From IMG/VR virus record IMGVR_UViG_3300025106_000016, positions 1 through 20,561 of that record: a stretch of 20,561 bases of DNA; one strand, written 5' to 3'. This DNA comes from a virus. Both the position numbers and the translations under genes were made by a program. The notes beneath the pieces were generated by a model. That model did not search any database. It saw only the letters and a list, made by a program, of their open reading frames with translations, and had not been told where the DNA came from. Positions 6,671 through 14,030 of the stretch are shown piece by piece (the first letter of the stretch is position 1; every line of letters starts with the position of its first letter).

Positions 6671-7111
6671 ATGGGATTTGAAGCAATGGGACTTAGACAC
6701 AGCGATGTCGTAGTCAATAAAGTTCTAAGCGTAAACGCAACGGTAACAGTGCCGGAAGATGTAACACTTGACATTGGAACACTCTTGTCAAGCTCTGACG
6801 GCGGAGTGACTTTCACTACCCAAACAACGGCTGCTTATGCTGCTGGCTCATACGACACCGGTGATGAAGTTTATCATCTCGGACATATTTTTGAGAGTTT
6901 GGCGGACGCTAACACTGCGGTACCTGGAAGCGACGCTACAAAATGGGAAGACAAAGGGGCGTGGAACGCAAACGGTATTCTATGCGATTACATCGAAACA
7001 ACCGGCGTTGCAAATGTACTTGTTAGCGGTGTGGTGGTTGAGCAAAACTTGACCGGATTTGAAGAGGCTCTAAGAAGCACTCTATTTGAAAACAAAATCA
7101 TCTTGAAATAA
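6671..7111 (+). CDS. Head decoration protein (lambda gpD-like) with a possible carbohydrate-binding-like insert
   Basis: A 146-aa protein encoded between protease and capsid, the lambda gpD position. The N-terminal part (1-45) and the C-terminal part (GILCDYIETTGVANVLVSGVV, then EEALRSTLFENKIIL) fit gpD-type capsid stabilisers. Between them, residues about 56-98 form a segment (AAGSYDTGDEVYHLGHIFES..., ending PGSDATKWEDKGAW) with the Y-x-x-G-D-x-V, Y/F-E-S and PG...W spacing of small chitin/carbohydrate-binding (CBM5/12) domains. ATG at 6671 follows AAGGAG. It would bind the outside of the expanded capsid. The insert call is from pattern only. Confidence 0.75.
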   Translation: MGFEAMGLRHSDVVVNKVLSVNATVTVPEDVTLDIGTLLSSSDGGVTFTTQTTAAYAAGSYDTGDEVYHLGHIFESLADANTAVPGSDATKWEDKGAWNANGILCDYIETTGVANVLVSGVVVEQNLTGFEEALRSTLFENKIILK

Positions 7112-7120
7112 GGACGGACA

Positions 7121-8101
7121 ATGAAAGACATCCTCAAACTGTTTACACTGCAATCAATGATTGCAATCATCAGCCAGCTAAAAGTTGCGCCGAGTTTTGC
7201 ATTTGACAAATACTTTGCAAAATCTCAAAAAGGCGTTTTAGGTTCTACCGTGAACATTCCTATCAAAAAAGGAGCCGGTATCGTTCTTGAGAGCGTATCA
7301 CCAAATGCGGAGCACTTGATCCACGATGAGGGCGATACTTATATGCTTACAGTTACGCTGCCTCGCTTCCCGCTTGAGTCTGTTATCAGTGCAAGCGACA
7401 TGAACGAAATCAAAGCACTTGACGGAACGACTGACCAAGCTCAAGCATTGTCTCAAAAAATCGGAGAGCTGGTGCAAGAGCATAAAGACTCTTTTATGAC
7501 GACAATCGAGTTTATGTCTGTCGGTGCGCTTTTCGGAAAAGTAATGGACGGAAAAGGCAATGTATTGTTTGAGTTCTCAAGCGGAGCTGCTCAAAAGACT
7601 TTCACAAATACAAAGTCAATCATTCAAAGCCTAAACGAAATCGATGACGCTTTGGTTGAAGAGCTCGGAACTGAGGTTGGATATACAATCCTTGCAAGCC
7701 GTTCTTTTATCAGCGGTGTTGCTGCAAGAGCTACGACTGAGGAGCTATTTGCTCAAGGTCAAGCGAAGTGGATCAACGAGGGCGAAAAACGCATCCTTGA
7801 AGTACACGGCAAAAAGTTTATTCCGTACACTGCGAAATACAAAAACGCAAACGGTCAAACAAAAAGCTTTATTGCTGACAATGAAGCAATCGTTACGCCT
7901 GACAGTCCTGAAGTGTACAAACTTTTCTACGGAAGAGCAAACCACACTCAAGCTCTTAACAAAGCTCCGGTGCTATTCTTTACGGCTACGCCTGAGGAGC
8001 TTCCAAAGGGTCGTGGATACTCTATCGTATCAGAAACAAGACCTCTTCCGGTGTGTGTCAGACCAGGTGCTCTTATCAAGCTAAAGTATCAAACTGCATA
8101 A
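7121..8101 (+). CDS. Major capsid protein (lambda gpE family)
   Basis: A 326-aa protein of the phage major capsid protein E family (lambda gpE; HK97 fold), not the Mu gpT type. Family features: GSTVNIPIKKGAG near 41-53, LPRFPLESVISASDMNEIKAL (the rigid helix/loop around 85-105), the VGYTILASRSF strand, the GKKFIPYTAKYKN hairpin and the C-terminal SETRPLPVCVRPGALIKLKY. It is encoded after the decoration gene and followed by a strong hairpin, a common way to favour capsid messenger over downstream genes. Together with the decoration gene it forms a lambda-like D/E pair inside an otherwise Mu-like phage. Confidence 0.9.
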   Translation: MKDILKLFTLQSMIAIISQLKVAPSFAFDKYFAKSQKGVLGSTVNIPIKKGAGIVLESVSPNAEHLIHDEGDTYMLTVTLPRFPLESVISASDMNEIKALDGTTDQAQALSQKIGELVQEHKDSFMTTIEFMSVGALFGKVMDGKGNVLFEFSSGAAQKTFTNTKSIIQSLNEIDDALVEELGTEVGYTILASRSFISGVAARATTEELFAQGQAKWINEGEKRILEVHGKKFIPYTAKYKNANGQTKSFIADNEAIVTPDSPEVYKLFYGRANHTQALNKAPVLFFTATPEELPKGRGYSIVSETRPLPVCVRPGALIKLKYQTA

Positions 8102-8106
8102 AACTA

Positions 8107-8136
8107 ACAGAAAGGGGCTTAAAAGCCCTTTTCTGT
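8107..8136 (+). terminator. Strong hairpin after the capsid gene
   Basis: Two 14-nt arms (8107-8120 and 8123-8136) pair fully with one G-T pair, forming a GC-centred stem six bases after the capsid stop. The run of T lies inside the 3' arm and none follows, so it may be a partial terminator or an RNA-stabilising end rather than a classic intrinsic terminator. Confidence 0.75.
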
Positions 8137-8164
8137 ATCGAGACGATAAAAGATACTAAAAAAA

Positions 8165-8208
8165 GATTTTAAACGATTTACGGCGATTTTAAACACTGTT
8201 TAAACGGT
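8165..8208. promoter_or_regulatory. Repeat-rich operator-like region upstream of the gp36-like gene
   Basis: GATTTTAAAC occurs twice exactly 20 bp apart (8165-8174 and 8185-8194). The second copy runs into a perfect 17-bp odd palindrome (TTTAAACA, C, TGTTTAAA; 8188-8204). Bases 8192-8207 (AACACTGTTTAAACGG) recur exactly at 16209-16224 on the other strand, in the same orientation relative to the genes that follow. This looks like a protein-binding site for a phage regulator. It is non-coding and lies 19 bp before the next start codon. Confidence 0.5.
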
Positions 8209-8226
8209 ATTCCATAAAGGACTAAG

Positions 8227-8622
8227 ATGATAACTAACGAAGACCTGCTAAAAGAGGTATCTCAAAAAGAACTTTTACAGCTTTCAGATGTCAATGCAAC
8301 CGGCGAGATTGACCAGTCTGTTATTGATGATTGCAAACAAGACTCCATCTCTTTTATCAGCTCTTTCATCACGATACCAAATAACCCATCTCCATTGCTT
8401 CGGGATATTGCGGTTGATTTGACAATCATCGAGCTCAAAAAACGAAACGGCTTTCCAAAAGAAGCAATCAAAGAGGCTCAAGAGAAGTGCGAATCACTGC
8501 TCCTCAAAATGGCATCCAAAAAAATACCGACAGAGGTTACGAGCGGAACGAGCTCAAGACCAGTTCAAAAGAAACGCAGCTTTGTACACAATAGCGAGCG
8601 TTTGGATTTAACCGGCTTTTAA
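8227..8622 (+). CDS. gp36-like protein (DUF1320), head-tail connector
   Basis: A 131-aa protein with the DUF1320/Mu gp36 pattern: MITNEDLLKEVSQKELLQLSD, then DQSVIDDCKQDSISFISSF (30-48, a helix-rich core as in connector adaptors) and LLRDIAVDLTIIELKKRNG (57-75). Members act at the portal/neck, by similarity to gp6-type adaptors. The C-terminal third (about 95-131, basic and serine-rich) is not clear. Start ATG 8227 with AAGGA upstream. It is the first gene after the capsid hairpin and the operator-like repeats, so its expression may be set separately from the capsid. Confidence 0.8.
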   Translation: MITNEDLLKEVSQKELLQLSDVNATGEIDQSVIDDCKQDSISFISSFITIPNNPSPLLRDIAVDLTIIELKKRNGFPKEAIKEAQEKCESLLLKMASKKIPTEVTSGTSSRPVQKKRSFVHNSERLDLTGF

Positions 8623-8633
8623 GAGGTGTTTAA

Positions 8634-9065
8634 ATGACGCTTGAAGTAAGAGTAACTGGACTCGATGAGCTAAACAATACACTTGAGAGGCTCGGAAGAT
8701 TTGGCGAAGAGCCTCTACAAAGAGCACTTAAGAGCATAGGAACTGCCGTTGTTGCTCAGACAATAGAGCGTTTTGAAAATGAAGTTGACCCAGACGGCAA
8801 TAAATGGAAGCATCGAAAAGTAGAAACCAATAAAACCCGAGGCAGAAAAATACTGCATAACAGCGGTCAATTAAAAAGAGTTACCTATGTCACGGGCAAA
8901 GGATTTGTCAAGATAGGGGCAACGGTCAATTATGGAGTATTCCATCAGTTTGGCACGAAGAAAATGCCAGCAAGACCATTCTTAGGCATTAACAAAGACG
9001 ATTACGAAGAGATTGCCGACATATTATCAAATCAACTTAGGAAGCATTATGGCACCAACGACTAA
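8634..9065 (+). CDS. Virion morphogenesis protein (Mu gpG / P2 gpS type)
   Basis: A 143-aa protein of the phage virion morphogenesis family, a tail-completion or head-tail joining protein. Signature: ALKSIGTAVVAQTIERFENE (31-50), DPDGNKWKHRK (52-62, the D-P-x-G-x-x-W box), LHNSGQLKR (74-82) and VNYGVFHQFGT (99-109), followed by MPARPFLGI (the M-P-A-R-P-F/W-G-I box). The ATG at 8634 follows GAGGTG. Its end overlaps the next gene by 17 nt. Confidence 0.92.
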   Translation: MTLEVRVTGLDELNNTLERLGRFGEEPLQRALKSIGTAVVAQTIERFENEVDPDGNKWKHRKVETNKTRGRKILHNSGQLKRVTYVTGKGFVKIGATVNYGVFHQFGTKKMPARPFLGINKDDYEEIADILSNQLRKHYGTND

Positions 9066-9537
9066 TACCAAAGAGCTTGCAAAAGAGCTTTATCTTAAAG
9101 GCTTTGACATTGACAAAATCGCTCAGATATTGTCAAAGAACTCAAAGACAATAAAAAACTACAAAAGCCAAGACGGTGATTGGGATGAGCTCAGAGCTGC
9201 CGGTTACCTGAATAAGCGTGGCGATGATAAAGTCGTGATTTATCAAAACTTCATTGAGCAGATGTATCTCGCAGTCAAAGAGATAAATGAGTCAAGCCTA
9301 AAAGCAAACGAGAAAGCATCGGCACTCTCTCAGCTCGGAGACTCTTTTGCAAAAATGAAAAAAGTGGCAAGTTTTGAAGACCCTGAGAGCTACAAACTCG
9401 CAATTGCAAAAAGAGTGGTGCAGCTGATCGTCGGAGAGTTCAAAAATACCGGAGACAAAAAGTGTATTGAAAAGATTGTCGAAATGCTTGATAGCAAAGA
9501 GTTTACCGACAGCTTAGGAACGATAGATGTTGTTTAG
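9049..9537 (+). CDS. Terminase small subunit-like protein (DUF1804, Mu gp27 type)
   Basis: A 162-aa protein. I choose ATG 9049 (MAPTTNTKEL) over an upstream in-frame ATG at 9013, because AGGA precedes it and the family's N-terminus fits. An N-terminal HTH (ELYLKGFDIDKIAQILSKN, then SKTIKNYKSQ) is followed by DWDELRAAG and a helical C-terminal region. DUF1804 proteins are encoded directly before the Mu-type large terminase and are taken as the DNA-recognition subunit for packaging. The same pairing is seen here, with an 11-nt overlap into the large-subunit gene. Confidence 0.82.
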   Translation: MAPTTNTKELAKELYLKGFDIDKIAQILSKNSKTIKNYKSQDGDWDELRAAGYLNKRGDDKVVIYQNFIEQMYLAVKEINESSLKANEKASALSQLGDSFAKMKKVASFEDPESYKLAIAKRVVQLIVGEFKNTGDKKCIEKIVEMLDSKEFTDSLGTIDVV

Positions 9538-11212
9538 CAAAGAAGAGCTCGACTCGTTTCTTGAAGAGACAAGACTTAGCTATGAGCTTGACGGGAAAGA
9601 TGAAAAGAGTATCCGAAAACTCACACGAAAAGACTTTGTTGATTGGTTGGATGACCTCAAAGATGAGCTTCGCAGTCAAATCTTATGCAATGCAACGCTT
9701 GACCCAAAAACAAGAGATGAGCGTGTTGCAAGAGGCGAGCACGATTTTGAGTTTTGGGCGAGAACTTACTTCCCACACTATTTCAGCATACCTGGAAAAA
9801 ATGCGCTTCACGAATACCTTGAGGAAAAGTTTGTCGAGATTACGACAACGCTCGAGGGAACCAAAAACGCTATTGCCGCACCGAGGGGACATGCAAAAAC
9901 GACTTATGTATCGCAGCTATTTCCTTTGTGGTGTGCAACCTATAAAAAGAAACGCTTTATCGTTGAAATATCAGACGCAGTCGAACTGGTCGAGGGAAAT
10001 CTCGAAGCAATCAAAGTCGAGCTTGAGGACAATGAAAACCTCAAAGCTGATTTTCCTGATGTCTGCGGTGTAGGTACCAGCTGGAAAGTCGGGGAGTTTG
10101 TAACTCGCAACGGTGTTAAGTTCAAAGCGTTTGGTAGCGGCAAAAGACTCAGGGGTGTAAAGTTTGGCGTATATCGACCCGACCTCACAATCCTTGACGA
10201 CCTTGAGAACGATACAAATGTGCGAAGTAAAGCACAAAGAGACAAGCTCGAGGAGTGGCTCGATGAAGCGGTATTGAACTTAGGCTCAGCCGATAGGTCG
10301 ATGGATATTATTTACATCGGAACCATTCTACACCGAGACAGCGTGCTTGCACGAAAGCTCAAGCTCCAGTTTTGGAACCCTAAAAAGTTTCAGTCCGTTA
10401 TCACTTTTCCAAAGCGCATGGACCTATGGGATAGATACGGCTTTATTTACAAAAACATGGGAACGCATGAGGCAGAGGCTTTCTATCTCAAGCATAGAGT
10501 CGAAATGGATGAGGGAGCAGAGGTTCTTTGGAAAGAAGCTCTCCCGATTAACAAGCTCATGCAAATCAGAGCGGAGACCCCAAAAGCGTTTAATAAAGAG
10601 CAGATGAACAATCCTCTCAGCGAGGCTCAAAAGTTCAAAAAAGAGAACATGCACTTTTATCATACTGCTCCAAAATGCGACCGCCATATTATGTGGGTTG
10701 ACCCTGCCGGTGAAAAAAAGAAAAGCGACTATACTGCAATCACGGTTCTCGGCATTAAAGAGAGCGAGCGCAAAGGCTATGTGCTTGAGAGCAATGTCAA
10801 GGTCATGCCGGCACGAGAGATCATCAACACGGTTATCAAGCTTCAGCAGCTCTACCGTTGCAAGATTATCGGAGTTGAGACAAACGGCGGTCAGTTCTTT
10901 CTCAAAGGCTGGATGCTTGAAGCGGCATTTGATGCTGGAGTGCATCTGCCACTCAAGGGGATTGACAACTATCAAAACAAAGAGGCAAGGATTGAGGAGC
11001 TTGAGCTTCCAATCGAAAACGGGGAAATACTATTCCATAAAAGCCACACGCTTCTTATTGAGCAGCTTGAGGAGTTTCCTGAGGGTGAAAACGATGACGC
11101 ACCGGACAGCTTACACGGTGCTTATATGCTCAGTAAGCTTGCAAAAACAAAGAAAAAGAAAAAACGGTCAAACCGTGTTATCAGAAAACGACCAGGAGTG
11201 ATGGATGATTAA
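9527..11212 (+). CDS. Terminase large subunit (Mu gp28 type)
   Basis: A 561-aa DNA-packaging motor ATPase/nuclease. Walker A-like AAPRGHAKTT (117-126), Walker B LTILDD (220-225, acidic pair D224/D225), then coupling motif IYIGTILH (262-269). The C-terminal RNase H-like nuclease starts at HIMWVDPAGE (387-396, D392), with GVETNGGQ (E451) and the acidic DDAPDSLHGA (523-532) completing the metal site. The ATG at 9527 has AGGA upstream. The end (KKKKKRSNR) is strongly basic. It works with the DUF1804 protein upstream and the portal downstream to fill heads, by a headful mechanism in Mu relatives. Confidence 0.95.
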   Translation: MLFSKEELDSFLEETRLSYELDGKDEKSIRKLTRKDFVDWLDDLKDELRSQILCNATLDPKTRDERVARGEHDFEFWARTYFPHYFSIPGKNALHEYLEEKFVEITTTLEGTKNAIAAPRGHAKTTYVSQLFPLWCATYKKKRFIVEISDAVELVEGNLEAIKVELEDNENLKADFPDVCGVGTSWKVGEFVTRNGVKFKAFGSGKRLRGVKFGVYRPDLTILDDLENDTNVRSKAQRDKLEEWLDEAVLNLGSADRSMDIIYIGTILHRDSVLARKLKLQFWNPKKFQSVITFPKRMDLWDRYGFIYKNMGTHEAEAFYLKHRVEMDEGAEVLWKEALPINKLMQIRAETPKAFNKEQMNNPLSEAQKFKKENMHFYHTAPKCDRHIMWVDPAGEKKKSDYTAITVLGIKESERKGYVLESNVKVMPAREIINTVIKLQQLYRCKIIGVETNGGQFFLKGWMLEAAFDAGVHLPLKGIDNYQNKEARIEELELPIENGEILFHKSHTLLIEQLEEFPEGENDDAPDSLHGAYMLSKLAKTKKKKKRSNRVIRKRPGVMDD

Positions 11213-12590
11213 AATGTTTAAGGGATTTTTCTCGAATAAAATTGATAGTAACAAAAAAAGCAGACTTGTCAGCTCAAACAATAGCCTGATTGACACTCTT
11301 TTCAGCGCAGATGCAAGCCTAATTACTCAGACTTTGAGCGATGAGCAGATGGATAAGATACTCAGGGACTTGAGCGTCTCTCAAGCCGATGAGAGTCGAA
11401 AGAGTGTGACTGAAAAAAAAGAGCTTCAGATTGTATGCAAAAATGACAAACACCGTCTTGCATTGGAAGATATTGTCAGCCCCGATGTAATATCTCAAAT
11501 CTTAGACACTTACATGTACGGATTTAATGTCTTTGAAATCAACTGGAAACTCAAAGATGGTCTTTATCTGCCTGAGCTCGTTCAAAGAGATTATCGCAAT
11601 TTCGTGTATGACAAAGACGGGGTTTTGAAGTTTAAAAACCAAGGATACATGGAAGACATCGCCGATTATAAAATCATCACGGCGACATATCGTAAGCGGT
11701 TCAATAAGCCATACGGCGATGGAACCATTGCAAAGATATATTTTCCGGTAAAACTCAAAAATGCATCAATGGAGTTTTGGGTCAGGTTCCTTGAGAAGTT
11801 CGGGAGCCCGTGGGCGATTGGTAAGACAGACTCTGATGCCGATGAGCTTGCAAATGAAATCAATGCAATGCTCAGCGGAGACACAGCGGTTATTGACCCT
11901 GAAGAGAAAATCGAGCTCGTACATCCTACGGCAAACAAAGGAGACTTTGATAAGCTGATTGATTACTGCGACTCACAGATCAATCGTGCAATACTCGGAG
12001 GCAACCTAACCGGCAATGTCAGTTCAGGTTCTTTGGCAGCGACCCAGGTTCACAACGAAATTAGAGAGGATTTGGCAAACGCAGACCGAAAGATACTTGA
12101 GTATGTGCTCAATAGAGCGATAGGCTACTTCAAAGAGGTAAACGGCATCACTGATGAGATTTATGCAATGCTCAAAGATGAAGATGATCCACGCACAGAC
12201 CTTGCAACGAGAGATAAAACAATCTATGAAATGGGATACCGACCGACAAAAGAATACATAGAAGCGACCTATAATATCACGGTCGAAGAGGTGCAGCAAC
12301 AACAAACGGTAACGGCAAATAAAATACCGTTTAAAGCCCATTTAATAGCAAATAAAACAGATACAGACGAGCAGAAAGCAGCGGCAAGAGCCATACTGTT
12401 TGACGAGCTTGTCTCATCGTTTCTCGAAAATGCGAGCCTGAGCAAATCAAACTTTCTTGAACTGCTCGAAAAAGCGGAGAGTTTTGAGGACTTACTTGAT
12501 ACTCTTGACTCGCTTGAGAATGTGAATCAAAAAACCATAGAGCAAGCAATACTAATATCAGAGCTCTACGGGATGAGTAAAGATGATTAA
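11205..12590 (+). CDS. Portal protein (DUF935, Mu gp29 type)
   Basis: A 461-aa DUF935 portal. Typical segments: LITQTLSDEQMDKILRDLSV (about 39-58), YMYGFNVFEINWKL (103-116, the Y-G-x-x-x-x-E-x-x-W box), the MEFWVRFLEKFGSPWAIGK core (186-204) and the ILGGNLTGN...SLAATQVHNEIREDL run (about 263-288). The N-terminus is unusually short of the family's usual leading helices but complete. ATG 11205 overlaps the terminase end by 8 nt with AGGAG upstream. It forms the dodecameric DNA channel at one capsid vertex, docking the terminase and the neck proteins. Confidence 0.95.
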   Translation: MIKMFKGFFSNKIDSNKKSRLVSSNNSLIDTLFSADASLITQTLSDEQMDKILRDLSVSQADESRKSVTEKKELQIVCKNDKHRLALEDIVSPDVISQILDTYMYGFNVFEINWKLKDGLYLPELVQRDYRNFVYDKDGVLKFKNQGYMEDIADYKIITATYRKRFNKPYGDGTIAKIYFPVKLKNASMEFWVRFLEKFGSPWAIGKTDSDADELANEINAMLSGDTAVIDPEEKIELVHPTANKGDFDKLIDYCDSQINRAILGGNLTGNVSSGSLAATQVHNEIREDLANADRKILEYVLNRAIGYFKEVNGITDEIYAMLKDEDDPRTDLATRDKTIYEMGYRPTKEYIEATYNITVEEVQQQQTVTANKIPFKAHLIANKTDTDEQKAAARAILFDELVSSFLENASLSKSNFLELLEKAESFEDLLDTLDSLENVNQKTIEQAILISELYGMSKDD

Positions 12591-13260
12591 CTTTGGCAAG
12601 GTAACGCCGGAGGAGGCGATTGAATACTTTGTTAAAAAGCTGCTTTTGTCGTCCGAGGAATTTGCAGCTCTTGAGCAAGATGCAAAGACAATGGCTTTCA
12701 CGGTGAGCGAACTGTCCAAACAGACAGAACTCGAGTTTGTGTTTGACTCTATAAAAAAGGCACTGGAAGAGGGGCAAGGATTTAGCGAGTGGAAAAAGCA
12801 GACAAAGGAGCTTTGGAAGCAGAAAGGATGGAGTGATTTTAGAATTAAAACAGTCTATCAGACAAATATGCACCAAGCAAAATCAGTCGGAACATGGAAG
12901 CAAATCCAAGAAACAAAAGAGGATTTTCCTTATTTGAGGTACTCTGCAATTTTAGACTCACACACACGACCATCTCATGCGTCGATGCACGGTAAAGTAT
13001 TGCCGGTTAATGATAAGTTTTGGGATAGTTTTTATCCTCCAAACGGGTTTAACTGTCGTTGTCAGGCTTATGCTATCACAGAAATAAAAGCCAAGAAGTT
13101 TGGAGTCACGCCGGATGTGGCGAAAGTAGGATTTGCGGATGAGGGTTGGAATTACAACGCTGGAAAAGCGTATGATAAGAAAATAAATGGATTGTTAGAT
13201 GAGCAGAGCTCGAAGACAGAAAAGTCAAAGAACGAAGTGAGGAGCCTATTAAAAAAATAG
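12583..13260 (+). CDS. Mu gpF-like minor head protein (gp30 type)
   Basis: A 225-aa head morphogenesis protein. The hallmark block lies at 90-160: TVYQTNMHQAK, RYSAILDSHTRPSHASMHGK (R, H and H conserved), FWDSFYPPNGFNCRC (the P-P-x-G-x-x-C-R-C end). The last 30 residues are charged. Members (Mu gpF, SPP1 gp7) bind the portal and go into the head. It is shorter than Mu gpF, keeping little beyond the core. It is the last gene of the plus-strand head operon, overlapping the portal gene by 8 nt, and its stop is 1 bp from the stop of the opposing lipoprotein gene. Confidence 0.92.
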   Translation: MINFGKVTPEEAIEYFVKKLLLSSEEFAALEQDAKTMAFTVSELSKQTELEFVFDSIKKALEEGQGFSEWKKQTKELWKQKGWSDFRIKTVYQTNMHQAKSVGTWKQIQETKEDFPYLRYSAILDSHTRPSHASMHGKVLPVNDKFWDSFYPPNGFNCRCQAYAITEIKAKKFGVTPDVAKVGFADEGWNYNAGKAYDKKINGLLDEQSSKTEKSKNEVRSLLKK

Positions 13261-13261
13261 G

Positions 13262-13603
13262 CTATTCGCAGAGGTTATTTGCGTCCGATGTTATAGTTCC
13301 AATGTCAATCATCATTCCCTCACGACCTGGTCTATTATCTTTCAATAAATATTCATTCAAAGCACTTACATCGTTTTGACCGTATTTTGCATCGGCATAT
13401 CCAGTTAAACCGTATGGCTTACCATTGATTATAACAACCGGTGCTTTTATATCACCATCCTTATAGCATTTTATTACAGCAGTATCAGCCGTAAAAGACC
13501 ATTTGTCTCCGTATTCTTTTGCAGTTATTGTTTTTTCATTATTACTGCTGCACCCAACAAGCAACAATATAGTTGCAACCACAAATAAAACATGTCTTTT
13601 CAT
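13262..13603 (-). CDS. DUF2511 (YebY-like) lipoprotein, probable cargo gene
   Basis: A 113-aa protein with a type II signal peptide (KRH, hydrophobic VLFVVATILL, lipobox L15-V-G-C18). The mature part follows the DUF2511/YebY pattern: TAKEYGDKWSFTADTAVIKC, then VVIINGKPYGLTGYADAKYG and a final IDIGTITSDANNLCE. Cys46 and Cys112 could form a disulfide. ATG with AGGAGG. It is the last gene of the leftward early/middle operon, 70 bp after mor. Function is unknown. It has no role in known phage assembly, so it may be a moron changing the host envelope, for example against superinfection. That is inference. Confidence 0.82.
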   Translation of the reverse strand: MKRHVLFVVATILLLVGCSSNNEKTITAKEYGDKWSFTADTAVIKCYKDGDIKAPVVIINGKPYGLTGYADAKYGQNDVSALNEYLLKDNRPGREGMMIDIGTITSDANNLCE

Positions 13604-13673
13604 AAGACCTCCTTTTGGTAAATTGACAAGTTAAAACGACCATAATCGCCTTAAGGTCGGCAACATACCGAGC

Positions 13674-13955
13674 CTAATCAAAAAGAGTAGGCTCTCTTTT
13701 ATCTTTGGTTATAGCATAAATTTGAGAAACTGACAAGTCATACTTTCCTGCAAGTCTTCTTATAATGGTTGAGCTATAACTCCCATCTTTAAGCATTGCC
13801 TCGTATTCATTCAAAATCTCTTCATTTCTGCAAACTGATTTATAAGATGGCACATAAATAGAGCTGCCACCGTACTCTTTGTAAATGTCCGATATAGACT
13901 CACATTCTTTAATTTTTTTGAAAAATTCTTCAAATAACTCGACAGTTGAAACCAT
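13674..13955 (-). CDS. mor: Mor-type transcription activator
   Basis: A 93-aa Mor/C family activator. A dimerisation part (VELFEEFFKKIKEC) leads to GGSSIYVPSYK (29-39, the G-G-x-x-x-Y-I/V-P box) and a C-terminal HTH (IIRRLAGKYDLSVSQIYAIT, 64-83). It is shorter than Mu Mor (129 aa), mainly at the N-terminus. ATG 13955 has GGAGGAG upstream. In Mu, Mor made early turns on the middle promoter for gene C, and C then turns on late genes. Here no separate C gene is seen, so this protein might act on the late promoters itself. A weak TATATC -10-like sequence on the minus strand (near 13974-13979) could give it its own promoter. Confidence 0.85.
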   Translation of the reverse strand: MVSTVELFEEFFKKIKECESISDIYKEYGGSSIYVPSYKSVCRNEEILNEYEAMLKDGSYSSTIIRRLAGKYDLSVSQIYAITKDKREPTLFD

Positions 13956-14000
13956 ACCTTAACTCCTCCTGTGATATAATTGGCAGTTATGTTGCTTCAG

Positions 14001-14030
14001 AGGGAGTGTCATTGGCAGGTGTCACTCTCC
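14001..14030 (-). other. Imperfect hairpin overlapping the gemA stop
   Basis: GAGTGTCA (from 14004) and TGTCACTC (to 14027) form an imperfect stem around the gemA stop codon, between gemA and mor. In addition, ATTGGCAG occurs twice, 32 bp apart (13979-13986 and 14011-14018), in this 66-bp gap. It may act as a weak terminator, RNA stop or binding site. No T-run follows on the minus strand. Confidence 0.35.

Noticed and set aside
13971-13980. Perfect TATAAT on the plus strand
   Set aside because: No -35 at a workable distance, and it points into the antisense of gemA. The complementary TATATC on the minus strand could serve mor but is weak.
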